DNA of 64,000 nt, from positions 28,114,708 to 28,178,707 of the forward strand of contig CM073896.1 in assembly GCA_037176705.1 (NCBI GenBank), written 5' to 3'. The stretch comes from Molossus alvarezi (Eukaryota > Chordata > Mammalia > Chiroptera > Molossidae). Below are positions 11,795 through 22,283 of this stretch, in pieces. Both the position numbers and the translations under genes were made by a program. The first letter of the stretch is position 1, and each line of letters begins with the position of its first letter. The notes below the pieces were generated by a model. The model worked only from the letters and a program-made list of their open reading frames with translations, was not told the DNA's origin and ran no database searches.

Positions 11795-12040
11795 TGTTTA
11801 CATTTACAACAAACTGTCAAAAAATTCAGCTCTTTGTCAAACCAACTCCTCCTCCCTTTGTTCTTCATGCCACCTACTGTAGGAATTGTTGGCACTGCCG
11901 TGCCTTTCTCTACTGGAAGGAAATCTGGGGTTGTGCTCATGGAGAGGAAATAACAAGAAATGGGGAGGAGGGAGAAATTAGAATCCTCCAAGCATCCTGG
12001 AAAGTAAGTCAGTTAGGGATGCATTGTTCCTTCACTGAGC
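11795..12040. repeat. Local duplication, copy A
   Basis: This segment (CAGCTCTTTGTCAAACCAAC through GAATCCTCCAAGCATCCTGG) recurs about 660 bp downstream as copy B. The two align over about 215 bp with scattered substitutions and small indels, by eye about 80-85% identical. The family is not recognised. It could be a retroviral leader fragment or a segmental duplication. Confidence 0.75.
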
Positions 12041-12084
12041 CTGGCTATTGTCTTTCTGCAACTACGATAACATATCTTTAGAAT

Positions 12085-12480
12085 GTCAAAGTAAATTTTC
12101 TTTTTCCGGACCCCTCAAAGCACAGGAACCACTTTGTGGAGACCACAAATCCCCTCACTGTTACTGAGTTAATTGTTTATTGTTAACTTTCCTGTACCCA
12201 CCTACGTAAAAGATGTATGTGTCTATCATTTTATTTTTCATCCAATCCCAGAGGTTTCCCTGCTTTGCATTCTCTCATCTCCCTAATCACCAATGGATTT
12301 CATGGAACCCACTTACGTCTTCCTTTTTGATTGTGATGTATAAAATGAAGTGCGAAACTGGCATGTGCTAGAGCAATATCTCAATCCATTGAGGTTTTGC
12401 TGCTCAGAAATTGTCGACAGTTTTGGCTCAACTCACAGAATTCTTCACAGGTTTGAATGTTTCTTACATTGACAACCAAT
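12085..12480 (+). repeat. Possible ERV LTR-like block
   Basis: It sits between the two duplicated segments. It contains GTGATGTATAAAATGAAG (TATA-like), then GCAATATCTCAATCC, ATTGTCGACAGTTTTGGCTC and a T-rich end, an order typical of the U3-R-U5 region of mammalian LTRs. I cannot place the TG/CA termini or target duplications. The family is unknown. Confidence 0.4.
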
Positions 12481-12690
12481 GGTCAAGAATTCAGCTCATT
12501 GTCAAACCAACCTCTCCCTTTGCTCTTCATGCCACCGACTGTAGGAATTGCTGGTACTACCATGACTTTTTTCATTAGGAGAAAATCTGGGTTTGTGCCC
12601 ACAGGGAGGAAACAGTAAGAAATGGAGAGGGTTGGGGGAGAGATTAGAATCCTCCAAGCATCCTGGAAAATAAGTCATTTAGAGAAGCAA
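12455..12690. repeat. Local duplication, copy B
   Basis: Partner of the 11795-12040 segment in the same orientation. It shares the TCATGCCACC, TGTAGGAATTG and GAATCCTCCAAGCATCC blocks. It contains extra bases in the AGGGTTGGGGGAG stretch. Confidence 0.75.
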
Positions 12691-12699
12691 TGTCCCTAA

Positions 12700-14635
12700 A
12701 TCCTTGTGGACATCAACCTAATTGCAAAGGCACTGATGACCTGGGGCGGTGTGGTCCACCTTCTCAAGAGCAGCAGGAGCTTCTGGCTGCAAGCAGCCCT
12801 GCGTGGTCTTGTGGTTCAAACAGGAAGATGAAAAAACACACGTGGGACTCCGTGGAAAGAGTGAGCTTTAGAACTTTGTCTTTCAGCACTCAGAGTAAGG
12901 ACAAGAACTCACATGGCAGCCACATGTATTTTCCCTACCTAACTACCTCTTTTCAGCCTGATGGGTGCCTACTGTCTTAATTAGGCACCTCATGCCACAC
13001 AGAAAAGATGGCACAGCAGTGCCTGCCGCTTCGTGTTTATATATTCTGCTCAGTCCCCTTTGTGTAGTAAGAGCTGTTTTTGATACTAAAACTGATTTGT
13101 GTCTTCTTCTTTTCTGAACGTTGGCTGTGCAGTCGGCTGGATGTCTGCAGGGCACTCACCTCACAGAGGGGCCATACCTCACTAGCCGGACAACCCTTCA
13201 CACTTACCACACCAGATTAAAAACAGCTGGGACTTAGCTCTCTCACCATAACCCTATAAAACATGACAGCCAGATGGTCAAACACATTCAAATGACTGCA
13301 GCGAAACACAAAGGGGGGGAAATGTATATGCACGTAAAAGTATGAGGGAGACATCATTCAAATTTTAAAATGCAGCTGGCCAAACCCCTCAAACCTGTGA
13401 AAACACTGCATGGCAAAATCTCCCCCGCTTTGCAATGAGATCAACATTCACAGACAATTGTTATGTAAGGAAAGGAAGAAAATGAACTTGTTTTTGATGC
13501 ATCCTTGTTCTGATCTGAAATATCTTGACATACACTTGACAGCTCTGGCTATCTTTGGCTTTCGGGTCATACTCTTATCACCATCCCTTATACTACTGAG
13601 TGTTTTGGAAGGAAAAGCATTCATAATTTCAGACTGTACTAGAGAATGTCAGACTCTACTGTATATGCAAAATAACATCTCTGCCTTTTAACTTTTGCAG
13701 ACAGCATTACCTTCTAGAGTGGATAGCAATTTGCAGGAATCAGCAAGGAGATTGGGCTCAAAGAGTGAATTGTGCCAGTTTAAAGTTCTCCAAATACTTT
13801 AAAAGTGAGTCATTCTCTTTCCTTACAGGTGTTAGACATGTTACCCAGAAGGCTGGGAGTGCTGTAAACAGCAAGTTAAGCCTCAATTAATCATTTCTGC
13901 AAGAGCTAAATTATAATGGCAGAAAACAAGAGTGCTAAATATAATGCAGATAATGTATTTTGTATCTCTATGTGTTTCAAAACTATTAATCTAAAGTCAC
14001 TTAGGTTAGCAAGCTTTTAGGGTCAGCATGAGTACAATTCACCTCAGGCTCTGATAGAGAACAATAAAGCCATCTTTCACAATTAACTTCATAGATATGT
14101 TCAATTAATGTTCTAAAAAATGTCTTGAATGTTTTAAAGTACTACATAGTGATTAGGTGTTGTGATTACGTGTTTTTGAGGGCTATATTTATACATTGAT
14201 ATCTGGTACAATGAGCCAGGAGCAAAAATAAATCAGGTGGGAGAAGAGTGTTCAGATAAAAATAAATAGTTCTAGTGGGAGAGAGAAAATAGAACAGTAA
14301 AACTGGTCCAATGGGAGTTCCAATGAATGACTTGGTTGGTTATAGTAGAACCATTTATCATCCTTGACAAGGGCTCTCTGATTTCCTGCTTTCTCTGAAC
14401 TGATTTGAGGAAAACTTCCTTCTAATATGCGTACTTATTTACACATGCACTCAAACAAGATTCTAAGAAACCAAGAGAAGGTAAATGCTTGTCTGGTTCC
14501 AGTGGTGGCGACTCACTAACTGTAAGGCCATCCTATAGCTGCATGGATCTGCCATGCTGTCATGGTGGCCAAAATTCTACACACTTGTCCCCAGATTGGT
14601 TTATATAAATTGTCATCAAGAATGCTCGATGTTCA
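12700..14635. other. Unique sequence; possible conserved noncoding segment near 13780-14110
   Basis: No repeat is recognised. Frames of 93-96 codons at 12690-12980 and 13410-13691 show no family resemblance and lack splice context. The stretch 13780-14110 is repeat-free and rich in TAAT homeodomain-type cores (TCAATTAATC, CTATTAATC, CAATTAATG), a texture common in conserved noncoding elements. Conservation cannot be tested here. Confidence 0.4.
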
Positions 14636-15240
14636 GGGCAATAAAGTGTAGAGACTAAGAGTGCAAATTTGGAGCCAGACTCTTGGTTCCAATTCTAGCT
14701 CTACTAATTATTAGTACCTTGGGACAATTATTTAAACTCCATTTGCCATTTGCCTCAGGTTTCTTATCTTAAAAAGATTATGATAATTGTAAAAAAAAAA
14801 AAAGCCCTGGCCAGTTTGGCTCAGCGGTTAGAGCGTCGGCCTGCGGTCCTGAGAGACCCGGGTTCGGTTCCCGCTAAGGGCGTGTACCTCGGTTGCAGTT
14901 TGTCCCCTGCCCTGGTCGGTTGTGCGGGTGGCAGCCACTCGATGTGTCCCTTTCACATCGATGTTTCTCTCTCTCTCTCTGTTCCTCTCTCTACCCCCCA
15001 CTCTACCTGAACAAAAAATGGAAAAATGTCGGTTGTGCGGGTGGCAGCCACTCGATGTGTCCCTTTCACATCGATGTTTCTCTCTCTCTCTCTGTTCCTC
15101 TCTCCCCCCCCCCCCACTCTACCTGAACAAAAAATGGAAAAATGTCCTCGGGTGAGGATAAAAAAAAAAAAAAAAGATTATGATAATTGTATTTATTTTA
15201 GGATTGTTGGGAGGATTAACAGGTAACATAAAATTAGCAT
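14636..15240 (+). repeat. MIR, split by a younger SINE
   Basis: The left part (14636-14790) follows the MIR order: AAGAGTGCAAATTTGGAGCC, then TCTAGCTCTACTAATTA, ACCTTGGGACAATTA, and GCCTCAGGTTTCTTATC. The right part (15172-15240) continues with the TTGGGAGGATTAACAG segment. The Ves SINE at 14804-15171 lies between them. Confidence 0.85.
14804..15171 (+). mobile_element. Ves-type SINE with a tandemly duplicated tail
   Basis: The head has good box A (TGGCTCAGCGGTTAGAGC) and box B (GGGTTCGGTTCCC). The body from TCGGTTGTGCGGGTGG to AAAAATG occurs twice in direct tandem (14916-15028 and 15029-15141, period 113 bp). Then comes the terminal TCCTCGGGTGAGGATA and poly(A). The target duplication AAAAAGATTATGATAATTGT is at 14771-14790 and 15171-15190. 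A run of 13 A at 14791-14803 lies between the left duplication and the head, an unusual place for A residues. Confidence 0.95.
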
Positions 15241-15244
15241 ACAA

Positions 15245-16795
15245 TAATAACTATATACCTGTTCATTTTTATTTCTCTTCAAATAACCCGGTAGACTGTA
15301 GCTGAAATTGCTGTTGGGAAGTATCTTGCTATGTATGAGAGAAGCAAGATCCCAGACAATAAGGAATGCAAGAAGAAAAGGTCTAGGGTAGAGCCATGAC
15401 TTCCTAGGCCATTTAACTTTGTACCACGCCAACTTCATCTGTAATATTGCTTACTTCCTCAACTCATGATAAATAGTAATAATGTTTTAATGGAATTAAA
15501 GACTTTAGATATAGTGTTGATTTTACTTTGAGAAAGGAAAATATAAGAGGAAATTTTGTATGCCTACATAAAATTTATATTTCAATTTTAATAAAGTATT
15601 AGTGTGTACAGATATACATCAAAACTGGAATTTGATATTGTTAGTCTGTGTCCAAAATGTTTTGGAAAGCTAGTCGAGTGTTGGTAAGGAGCAAAAATAA
15701 GAATTAGTATTTGTCTACACAGGAACATCTAAATTTTTGTAGAAAATATTTCAGAGTTTTAAAAATATCTCTTGAGGTACACTTATTGCAAGATTTTTTA
15801 AAAGTTCAGTGCTAGAAGTGAATGACCTACAACCATAACCAAATTAATTTTTCAAGCAAAGGAGCATGGACAGATATATGGGAGGTTTAGTGTCTCATGA
15901 AGGAAAGAAGTTGGAATAATTTTAAGTAATAAGATAACCAATCAAAGCAACTGACCATTTGCTATAATATCTGCTGATGTCTATGGTAAAAACTGACTTT
16001 AAAATATCAGAAATTAGTAAGTGGAAATCTGAGACTCAGAAAGGAAAACACGAGGAAGCAAAAGAAAAATGAAAATACGAAAATGCCTGTAGTAATCCAT
16101 GATCACACTTTAAGATATTTTAATCCATAGGTAAGCTTCAACTTTTGCCCACATTCAGGAATGCATCTTTCAAACAGAGAATCCAATTTGCAATGTACAC
16201 TCTACAATTACATAGCCTACCAATTGAAACTACAGCTAGTGTGACCAAAATAAATATAAATAAATGCTCTGGGGAAAAATTATTTTTGACATTGTACTGT
16301 GGAGACAATATGTATATGAGTATTGGTTGGATCTTGACCATTACTTTGAAAAACAAAATACAAGTATAAAATATAGGATGCCCATTTACAGAGTGTACCC
16401 ATCATTTGTGTGTTTGCTCTCAGATACACTCTTCTCCTTTCCAGTGCTCCGCTTTGTATTGCAGGGCTGGCATTTCTCATGCTCCTTCCTGCAATCTCTG
16501 GAGAAGATCAGAAGATGAAGCTCCCTTCCACTCCTTCTCCCTGAAAGATCAGGAGCAATAACAGATATCTCCTTTCTTTCCCGCACTCCCTCTCCAGAAA
16601 CCAATAGCATTTCTACCTCTTCAACGATTTCAGTGGGTGTACCACAAATGTTTGAGACAGAAGGAAAGAAGGAAGAAATAATAATATATTATGAATGTTC
16701 TAGAAGTATAAAGATCAAATTCCGAGTCTGGAGATATCCTTTCTAGAAAGGGAATTCACAGATAAAAGATGGTTAATTTTCTTTTTAAAAAAAAA
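15245..16795. other. Unique AT-rich sequence, no gene seen
   Basis: No repeat or protein-like frame is recognised. Overlapping frames near 16140-16610 on both strands have no family character. Confidence 0.45.
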
Positions 16796-16980
16796 TTATT
16801 TTGTAAGATGCAGAGACAATAGACAGACAGGACAGATAGACACAGAGTTAGAGACTGAGAGAAACTTAGAGACATCTCTTTGCACTGGAGAGGCAGAGAA
16901 AGCCAGAGTTACAGAGACTGAGATACATAAATAGAGACATAGCCAGAAAGACCAAAAACACAGAGACATCTAATTTTCTA
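16796..16980 (+). repeat. Degenerate GA/GACA-rich low-complexity tract
   Basis: The tract consists of imperfect GACA, GAGA and CAGAGA units, almost pure purine plus C, with no fixed period. It looks like a decayed microsatellite. Confidence 0.7.
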
Positions 16981-17146
16981 ATAATTCAAAGTAACTACAG
17001 ATCCCTTCTAAAAGACAAAATTTATGCCAGCAAAATAAAACTCTGAGCTTGTTAGTCTTTGGTTTGCCAGTGAAGGCATGTGAAAAGGTGAGATACTGAG
17101 CAATTTAAATAGATCTTGAAAAATCCTTAGGAATCATTAAATAACT

Positions 17147-17243
17147 CCCTTCCTTCCTTCCTTCCTTCCTTCCTTCCTTCCTTCCTTCCTTCCTTCCTTC
17201 CTTCCTTCCTTCCTTCCTTCCTTCCTTCCATCCTTCCTTCCTC
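17147..17243 (+). repeat. (TTCC)n microsatellite
   Basis: A near-perfect tetranucleotide array of about 23 units with one A interruption near 17229. On the minus strand it reads as a KEGR repeat inside an 83-codon frame, which is an artefact of the array. Confidence 0.97.
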
Positions 17244-17639
17244 ACTCCCTCCCTTTCTTTTTTTCCTTCTCTTTGTTTTTCCCAAAGAGTGGAGGAAAAC
17301 ATTTTGTGGAAAACAACTGGATTAATTAGACTGTGGATGTCCAGAACCTGCATCAACCTGAAGTCCCATGAAAGCAGACACTAAGTTTGCTATGGCACTT
17401 TTTTGAGGTGCAAGTCCTTAGGATTCTGATAACATTAGAAATAGGTGGTCTATGGGCTACACAGTAGGAAGTAAACTTTTTCAACCACTAAAAAATAAAT
17501 AGGAAAAAGTAGTAGGAAGGTTTTCTGGTTCATAAACAGTGATATTGAATGTCAAGTGTTTAAAATAATATACAACTATCTGCTAGCTAAGTCATCTAAA
17601 AAAAAGGAAATATGCATAGCAGGCCTGTGCTTATTCTAG
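17244..17639. other. Unique sequence, no gene seen
   Basis: AT-rich, with no repeat or coding evidence. Confidence 0.45.
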
Positions 17640-17870
17640 ATCCTGTGCACTGCAATTCTCAGCTTTGAATGCTCTTCACCTCAGGCCTTCCCAAGGTTGC
17701 TTATTCATTTCATTCAGGTTCAATGGAATATCATCTCCTCCACAACCCTTTCTGACCTACGGGTGCGTACCCCATCCATTCCAAGCTCAAAGACAGAGAA
17801 ATTCTGATTTGCCTTAAATTTTTCTTGTTCATATTGCCCCTTTAACAATAGAACTAAGATTTAAAAAATT
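17640..17870 (+). repeat. L2 fragment
   Basis: The phrases TGAATGCTCTTCACCTCAGG, TTCAGGTTCAATGGAATATC, and CACAACCCTTTCTGACCTAC match the L2 3' region in order. It is diverged. Confidence 0.6.
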
Positions 17871-17874
17871 AGAT

Positions 17875-18441
17875 TGGACAAAGTAACCTAATTGTGTATT
17901 ATTTCACCATAGACTTTTTAAGTGAGGCTGTTTTTGTTTTTAACTGGTCCAAATATTTCAGAAAGGCAAAGATAAAAGAAAATTAAAGAATAATATTAAT
18001 TTCATATCATTCCTAGGTTAAAAATGAAAAATATTTGACAGAGTATAACTCTATAATATCCTGAAAAGTTGTCCTTTTCTAATATCACATCAAATAAATA
18101 AACAAACTGAAAGCAGAAATGGGAATCTGTTAACTTTATTTTATGTGAAAAGCTGAAACTGATTTATTTGTTTTTCATTGTAGAGTAACATATTAGAAAA
18201 AAAATCACTACAGTCACTATGTATTTATTTTACATATTCTATTTATTCTATTCAAGGAAATCTGCTTTAGTTGTAAATGTCTTGTTATGTGATTTGAAGA
18301 TATCCGAGATAATAGTCCCCTTGGAAAGTACATTTTAATGTAAGAGAAAAGAAATGAAGTTTCTAGTTGAGGTTACAATATATTGGGTTATTTTTTTCAT
18401 TAAGTGTCAGGAAGCAGTGAACTTTCACTTTAATATTATGA

Positions 18442-18479
<38 letters not shown>

Positions 18480-18980
18480 TTTACCAACCTGTCCATTTTA
18501 AATCCTGAGTTTGAAGGACTAAAATGTTGAGCATCTAAAAAATGCTCCATGATGGAATGAGATTCCTGTGTGGAATAAATAATGTTTGATTAAATCAGTT
18601 TTTGCTTACAGAATAAAATATTGTGTCTGACAAAATTTAATTACTTCCACAGCCAACACATTAGCATAATGTGGATTTTCTAAGCTACCTTTTATACATG
18701 AAATAATATAAGCAGCAATGAGTGAAAGTAAGTGCAGGTTATTTTGGTAGCAATTTTCCAGTGCTTTCTAGAATTTTTGTGCCTAAAAAAGTTGATGATG
18801 ACCTGTTATGACATATTCTTGCAGATGAAAGGGTGACCACAGAAAACTGGAATATGTCTAGAAGAACTTAACTTTCCATTTATTATAATTTATTGTATCT
18901 ATAATTATCATCTCTATATCATACCAAGAAATTAAGTTAGATGATTTCTTCTAAGAAAGGACCCTTGAAGAAAGTTGCTA
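17875..18980. other. Unique sequence with a (TG)n microsatellite
   Basis: No gene is seen. A TG dinucleotide run lies at 18444-18476. The rest is AT-rich without recognised repeats. Confidence 0.5.
18444..18476 (+). repeat. (TG)n microsatellite
   Basis: About sixteen uninterrupted TG units, ending in TGCG. Confidence 0.97.
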
Positions 18981-18982
18981 TT

Positions 18983-19192
18983 ACTGGCCAGCGTGGCTCC
19001 ATTTGTTGGGTCTTATCCCATGCACCATGAAGTTGCCAGACTGACTCCCAATGAAGGGCACATGCCTGGGTTTCAGGCTTGATCCCTGGCAGGAGGTGTA
19101 TAGGAGGAAGCTGATACATGTTTCACTCTCGCATTGATATTTTTTTCTCTCTCTCCTTCTCCTTTCTTCTCTCTCTAAAACTCAATAAACTG
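18983..19192 (+). mobile_element. Old Ves-type SINE
   Basis: The head ACTGGCCAGCGTGGCTCC is diverged. The linker GGGCACATGCCTGGGTTTCA, a CT-rich body and an AAACTCAATAAA tail are present. It belongs to the older group with the CCCATGCACC phrase. Confidence 0.8.
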
Positions 19193-19489
19193 TTTTTTTT
19201 TTGTTTGTTTTTAAGGAGGTATGGTGTGAACAGATTACTAAGAAATGTGGGAAAAATAAATTATAAGACAGAGCCACAAAACAAAGCTGAATGTGTTTTC
19301 TTCATACATAATTACTGTCAGTGATATATCTATTTCCTGAGAATCTATATTTTACAAATAGGCTTATTGAGGATATGGTATATATGAAGATAATAATGTA
19401 GTAGGTATTCTGTAAGTGATACAGCTTCACTGATCACCCAAGTTGGTTCTCAAAGTGTAACCCCCTCCCTGTGTGGGTTGTGTACAGCC

Positions 19490-19662
19490 TCCTATTGTAG
19501 TTGAGTTTTGATTGCTGTTAGCACATCAATGGGAGGGATTTACCCCCCAGGCCAATCAACAGCGAGAATATCACATTAATGTTTCTCTCTGTCTATCCCT
19601 CCCTTTCTCTGTAAAAATCAATAAAAAAAAAAACATATCTTAATGTGAAGATTAAAAAAAAA
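19490..19662 (+). mobile_element. Degenerate Ves-type SINE (body and tail)
   Basis: Clear from GGCCAATCAACAGCGAG onward: the ACATTAATGTTTCTCTCTG body, AAAAATCAATAAA and an AATATCT-type terminal segment. The head is hard to align and may be truncated. It abuts the next SINE at 19666. Confidence 0.6.
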
Positions 19663-19665
19663 ATG

Positions 19666-19883
19666 TGCCCGGCCAGTGTGGCTCAGTGGATTGATCATTG
19701 TCCCATGAACTAAGAGGTCCTGGTTCGATTTCCAGTCAGGGCACATGCTCAGGTTTCGGGGTCAAGCCTAGTAGGTAGCATGCAAGAGGCAGCCAATCCA
19801 TATTTCTTTCTCATATCGATGTTTCTATCTCTCTCTCCCTTCCTCTCTCTCTAAAAAATCACTAAAGACATATTTTAAAAATA
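19666..19883 (+). mobile_element. Ves-type SINE, older subfamily
   Basis: The head TGCCCGGCCAGTGTGGCTCA, box B GGTTCGATTTCC, GGGCACATGCTCAGG linker, CT-rich body and an A-rich tail are all present. Confidence 0.9.
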
Positions 19884-19899
19884 ATGAGACAGCTATTAC

Positions 19900-20046
19900 A
19901 AAAACGTGAAGGATGTGACTCTCCATTCATTTGTGTTCTGTATATCAGACCTTTAAGATGACCCTAGTTCGGATCATGCTCCCCTGGCATGTTTGAGCTT
20001 GGCTCAAATAAACCAATAAAAATTCCCTAAAAAAAAAAAAAAAAAT
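19900..20046 (+). other. Possible retrocopy 3' end with poly(A)
   Basis: GGCTCAAATAAACCAATAAA is followed about 6 bp later by a run of 17 A. Two AATAAA-type signals just upstream of a long A tract look like the 3' end of a reverse-transcribed Pol II transcript or an LTR R region. The source gene is not recognised. Confidence 0.35.
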
Positions 20047-20058
20047 GGCACCACTTTT

Positions 20059-20153
20059 TTTTTTTTTGGTATGTGCCCCTAGAGGGAACCAATCCTGGGA
20101 CTTCTCTGGTCCGCAGGCCGATGCTCCAAGCACTTAGCCAAACCGGCCAGGAT
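20059..20153 (-). mobile_element. Head-only short Ves SINE (copy 2), minus strand
   Basis: A T-run, then GGTATGTGCCCC and the reverse complement of the tRNA-like head, ending AACCGGCCAGG. The target duplication AAAAATGGCACYACTTTT is at about 20040-20058 and 20155-20174. Its sense 3' end is GGGGCACATACC plus A, identical to the other short copies. Confidence 0.92.
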
Positions 20154-20174
20154 GAAAAAATGGCACTACTTTTA

Positions 20175-20730
20175 ATTGAAAATTAAAAATACACATTTGT
20201 ATCTATTCCTGTAAATATGCATTTCTCATAAATATTTATAAAGGATCACCTATTGCCTCTAATTATCATAATTTTTCTGAATCTTGAGAAGACAGTTTTC
20301 CAAGTGCCTACAGTTAGGCAGAACTGTTCAAGGGAAGGGATACGGATTAGTGAAGGGAAAAATAAAGGAAGTAAACAAGATTAAAAACCATAAGAATCAA
20401 GAAAATGATAAGGAAAATTAATAAAATCTAATAATTTAGGCAATATACTAGGTAATTTCACAAAAATTTTTTTGTATATCTTAAGAATAAACCACACTGT
20501 ATCTTTTTAAATTGCTATATGTTAGCTATAAAAGTTTTAGGCAATATTAAAATAAATTTCCCAAATATCTGAACCTATCAAATGTAATATTTGATGATAA
20601 TCTTCCCAGACAATTGGGGTATTTATGTCTCTGCATGTGTTTAGAGTGAGTGAATAGCAGTGCTAGAGATGGTTTTAGAGAGTAAATTATACTATAATTG
20701 ACATTTTTCAAGTAAAATATAATTAATTTT
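20175..20730. other. Unique AT-rich sequence, no gene seen
   Basis: No repeat or coding evidence. Confidence 0.45.
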
Positions 20731-20744
20731 AAAGTATTTCAACA

Positions 20745-20840
20745 GCCCTGGCCGGTTTGGCTCAGCGGTTGGAGCATTGAACTGCGGACCAGAGTCCCGG
20801 GTTTGGTTCCCGCTAGGGGCACACACCAAAAAAAAAAAAA
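20745..20840 (+). mobile_element. Head-only short Ves SINE (copy 3)
   Basis: Box A TGGCTCAGCGGTTGGAGC and box B GGGTTTGGTTCCC are intact. The sequence ends GGGGCACACACC followed by 13 A. The target duplication AAGTATTTCAACA is at 20732-20744 and 20844-20856. The exact duplication suggests fairly recent insertion. Confidence 0.95.
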
Positions 20841-20856
20841 GTTAAGTATTTCAACA

Positions 20857-21880
20857 AAAACCCAAAGTCTACCTGGAAAAAATGTTGTGCATTGGACTTT
20901 TATTATTGTAAATATTAATTACTGCAAAATTAGAGAAATTATAATTAGCAAATATTTTCTTCTTTAAAATGAAGAAAGTCTTATTTTAAAAAATTAAGAC
21001 ATTTTCTTCTAATTTTAACTACTTGTTTCCATACTACATGATTTCTATTTTCTGTTCTCAATTATGACATTTGAGTACTTACCAATTTTCCAAATTTCAC
21101 TGTCACCAGAATTATATTCATTACTGATTTTATAATTACTGACAGACACAATTTTCATATTCAGTTCTTAATTATCAGGATGATTATTCAAGATAGATAA
21201 TTTATATACTGAATTAGTAGATATTTAAGTATATACCCTCTACTATCTTGTAAAACATCTGGGCTAAGTAAAAAAAGCAAATTACAGGATCACTGTCTAT
21301 ATCAGAACACTGCATATTATTTTCCACTAACTTTTGCTATTGAATGATACTATCAAAAAATTTAGCAGTTTTTTTCTCTTTTCTTATAACTGACTTTTAA
21401 AACATCTGTTTTTTTCCCCATTAATGAAGTTTATTCATTATATTAAGATAAGCTTTATTGTAAACTTCAGTTTGTGTTTATTTACTTGTCTTTGTGTCAA
21501 GAAAGCTATCTTTCAGCAATATTTTAGTAATTTTTTTCTATTTCATATTTTTTATTCAGGTACAATTCTGTAAATGTTGGATCTCTCCTTTTTTTGGTCT
21601 TCCACATTTATTATAGTCTCTATAATAAATTACTTTTATTTACTTTCTTGTTTTGTGTAATTTTCATGAGTACATTCGTGTGTCTGTGTGTGTGTGGTAT
21701 TTGGGAGAAAATTAAGAGGTATTTGGAGAAGATATTTTTTGTAATCTAAGGACACATCTCCCCTCAGTTGGGATTTATTACTAAAAAAAAAAAAAAAAAA
21801 AAAAAAATTGACTAATCTGTGTGATGATCTTGCCAACACTTGATTGTCTGTTTTCTACCCTGTCTCACCTCTATCATCCT
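20857..21880. other. Unique AT-rich sequence with a 27-base A run
   Basis: No gene is seen. A pure A tract starts at about 21783 with no AATAAA upstream and no recognisable retroposon attached. Confidence 0.5.
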
Positions 21881-21884
21881 CTAT

Positions 21885-22090
21885 CATTGCTACTGGCAGA
21901 AAGGCCAGGTCAAAAATCATGGAAATGACTTACTGGCATGACTATCTCCTTACCTCCCCCTTCTGTGCTATTCTGCTGAGAATCTGTATCTCTTCAAGGT
22001 CCATCTCTACCTCTCTCAAGGTAGCTCTTATCACTTCATCTCATTATTTTTCTCAGCTAGGTGCAATCTGACTTTTGTTACCCTACCACT
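21885..22090 (+). repeat. Possible L2 fragment
   Basis: CTCTTCAAGGTCCATCTCTA and flanking CT-rich text resemble the L2 3' region. It is too diverged to be sure. Confidence 0.3.
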
Positions 22091-22283
22091 GAAAGTGTTT
22101 TCATCAATTATAATTCTACATGTATAATCTAGTGGGTAACCTTTAATCTGACCCTCATCTGACCTGGTGTACATCTACATAGGATAAGAGAAAATAAGAA
22201 ACAAGAGAAAATAAAAACATCTTTATCCTATATTTCTACCAATGGGCAGACTGTCTTTAAAACATCACCTAAAAGCAAATGTA

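Noticed and set aside
12690..13691. Frames of 93-96 codons as possible exons
   Set aside because: No recognisable domain. Splice sites of adequate quality do not bound them.
14750..15226. Several overlapping plus-strand frames with repeated FLSLSLFLSL text
   Set aside because: They are translations of the CT-rich, duplicated SINE body.
17105..17356. 83-codon minus-strand frame with repeated KEGR units
   Set aside because: It is a direct translation of the (TTCC)n microsatellite. The repeat has no codon-level conservation evidence.
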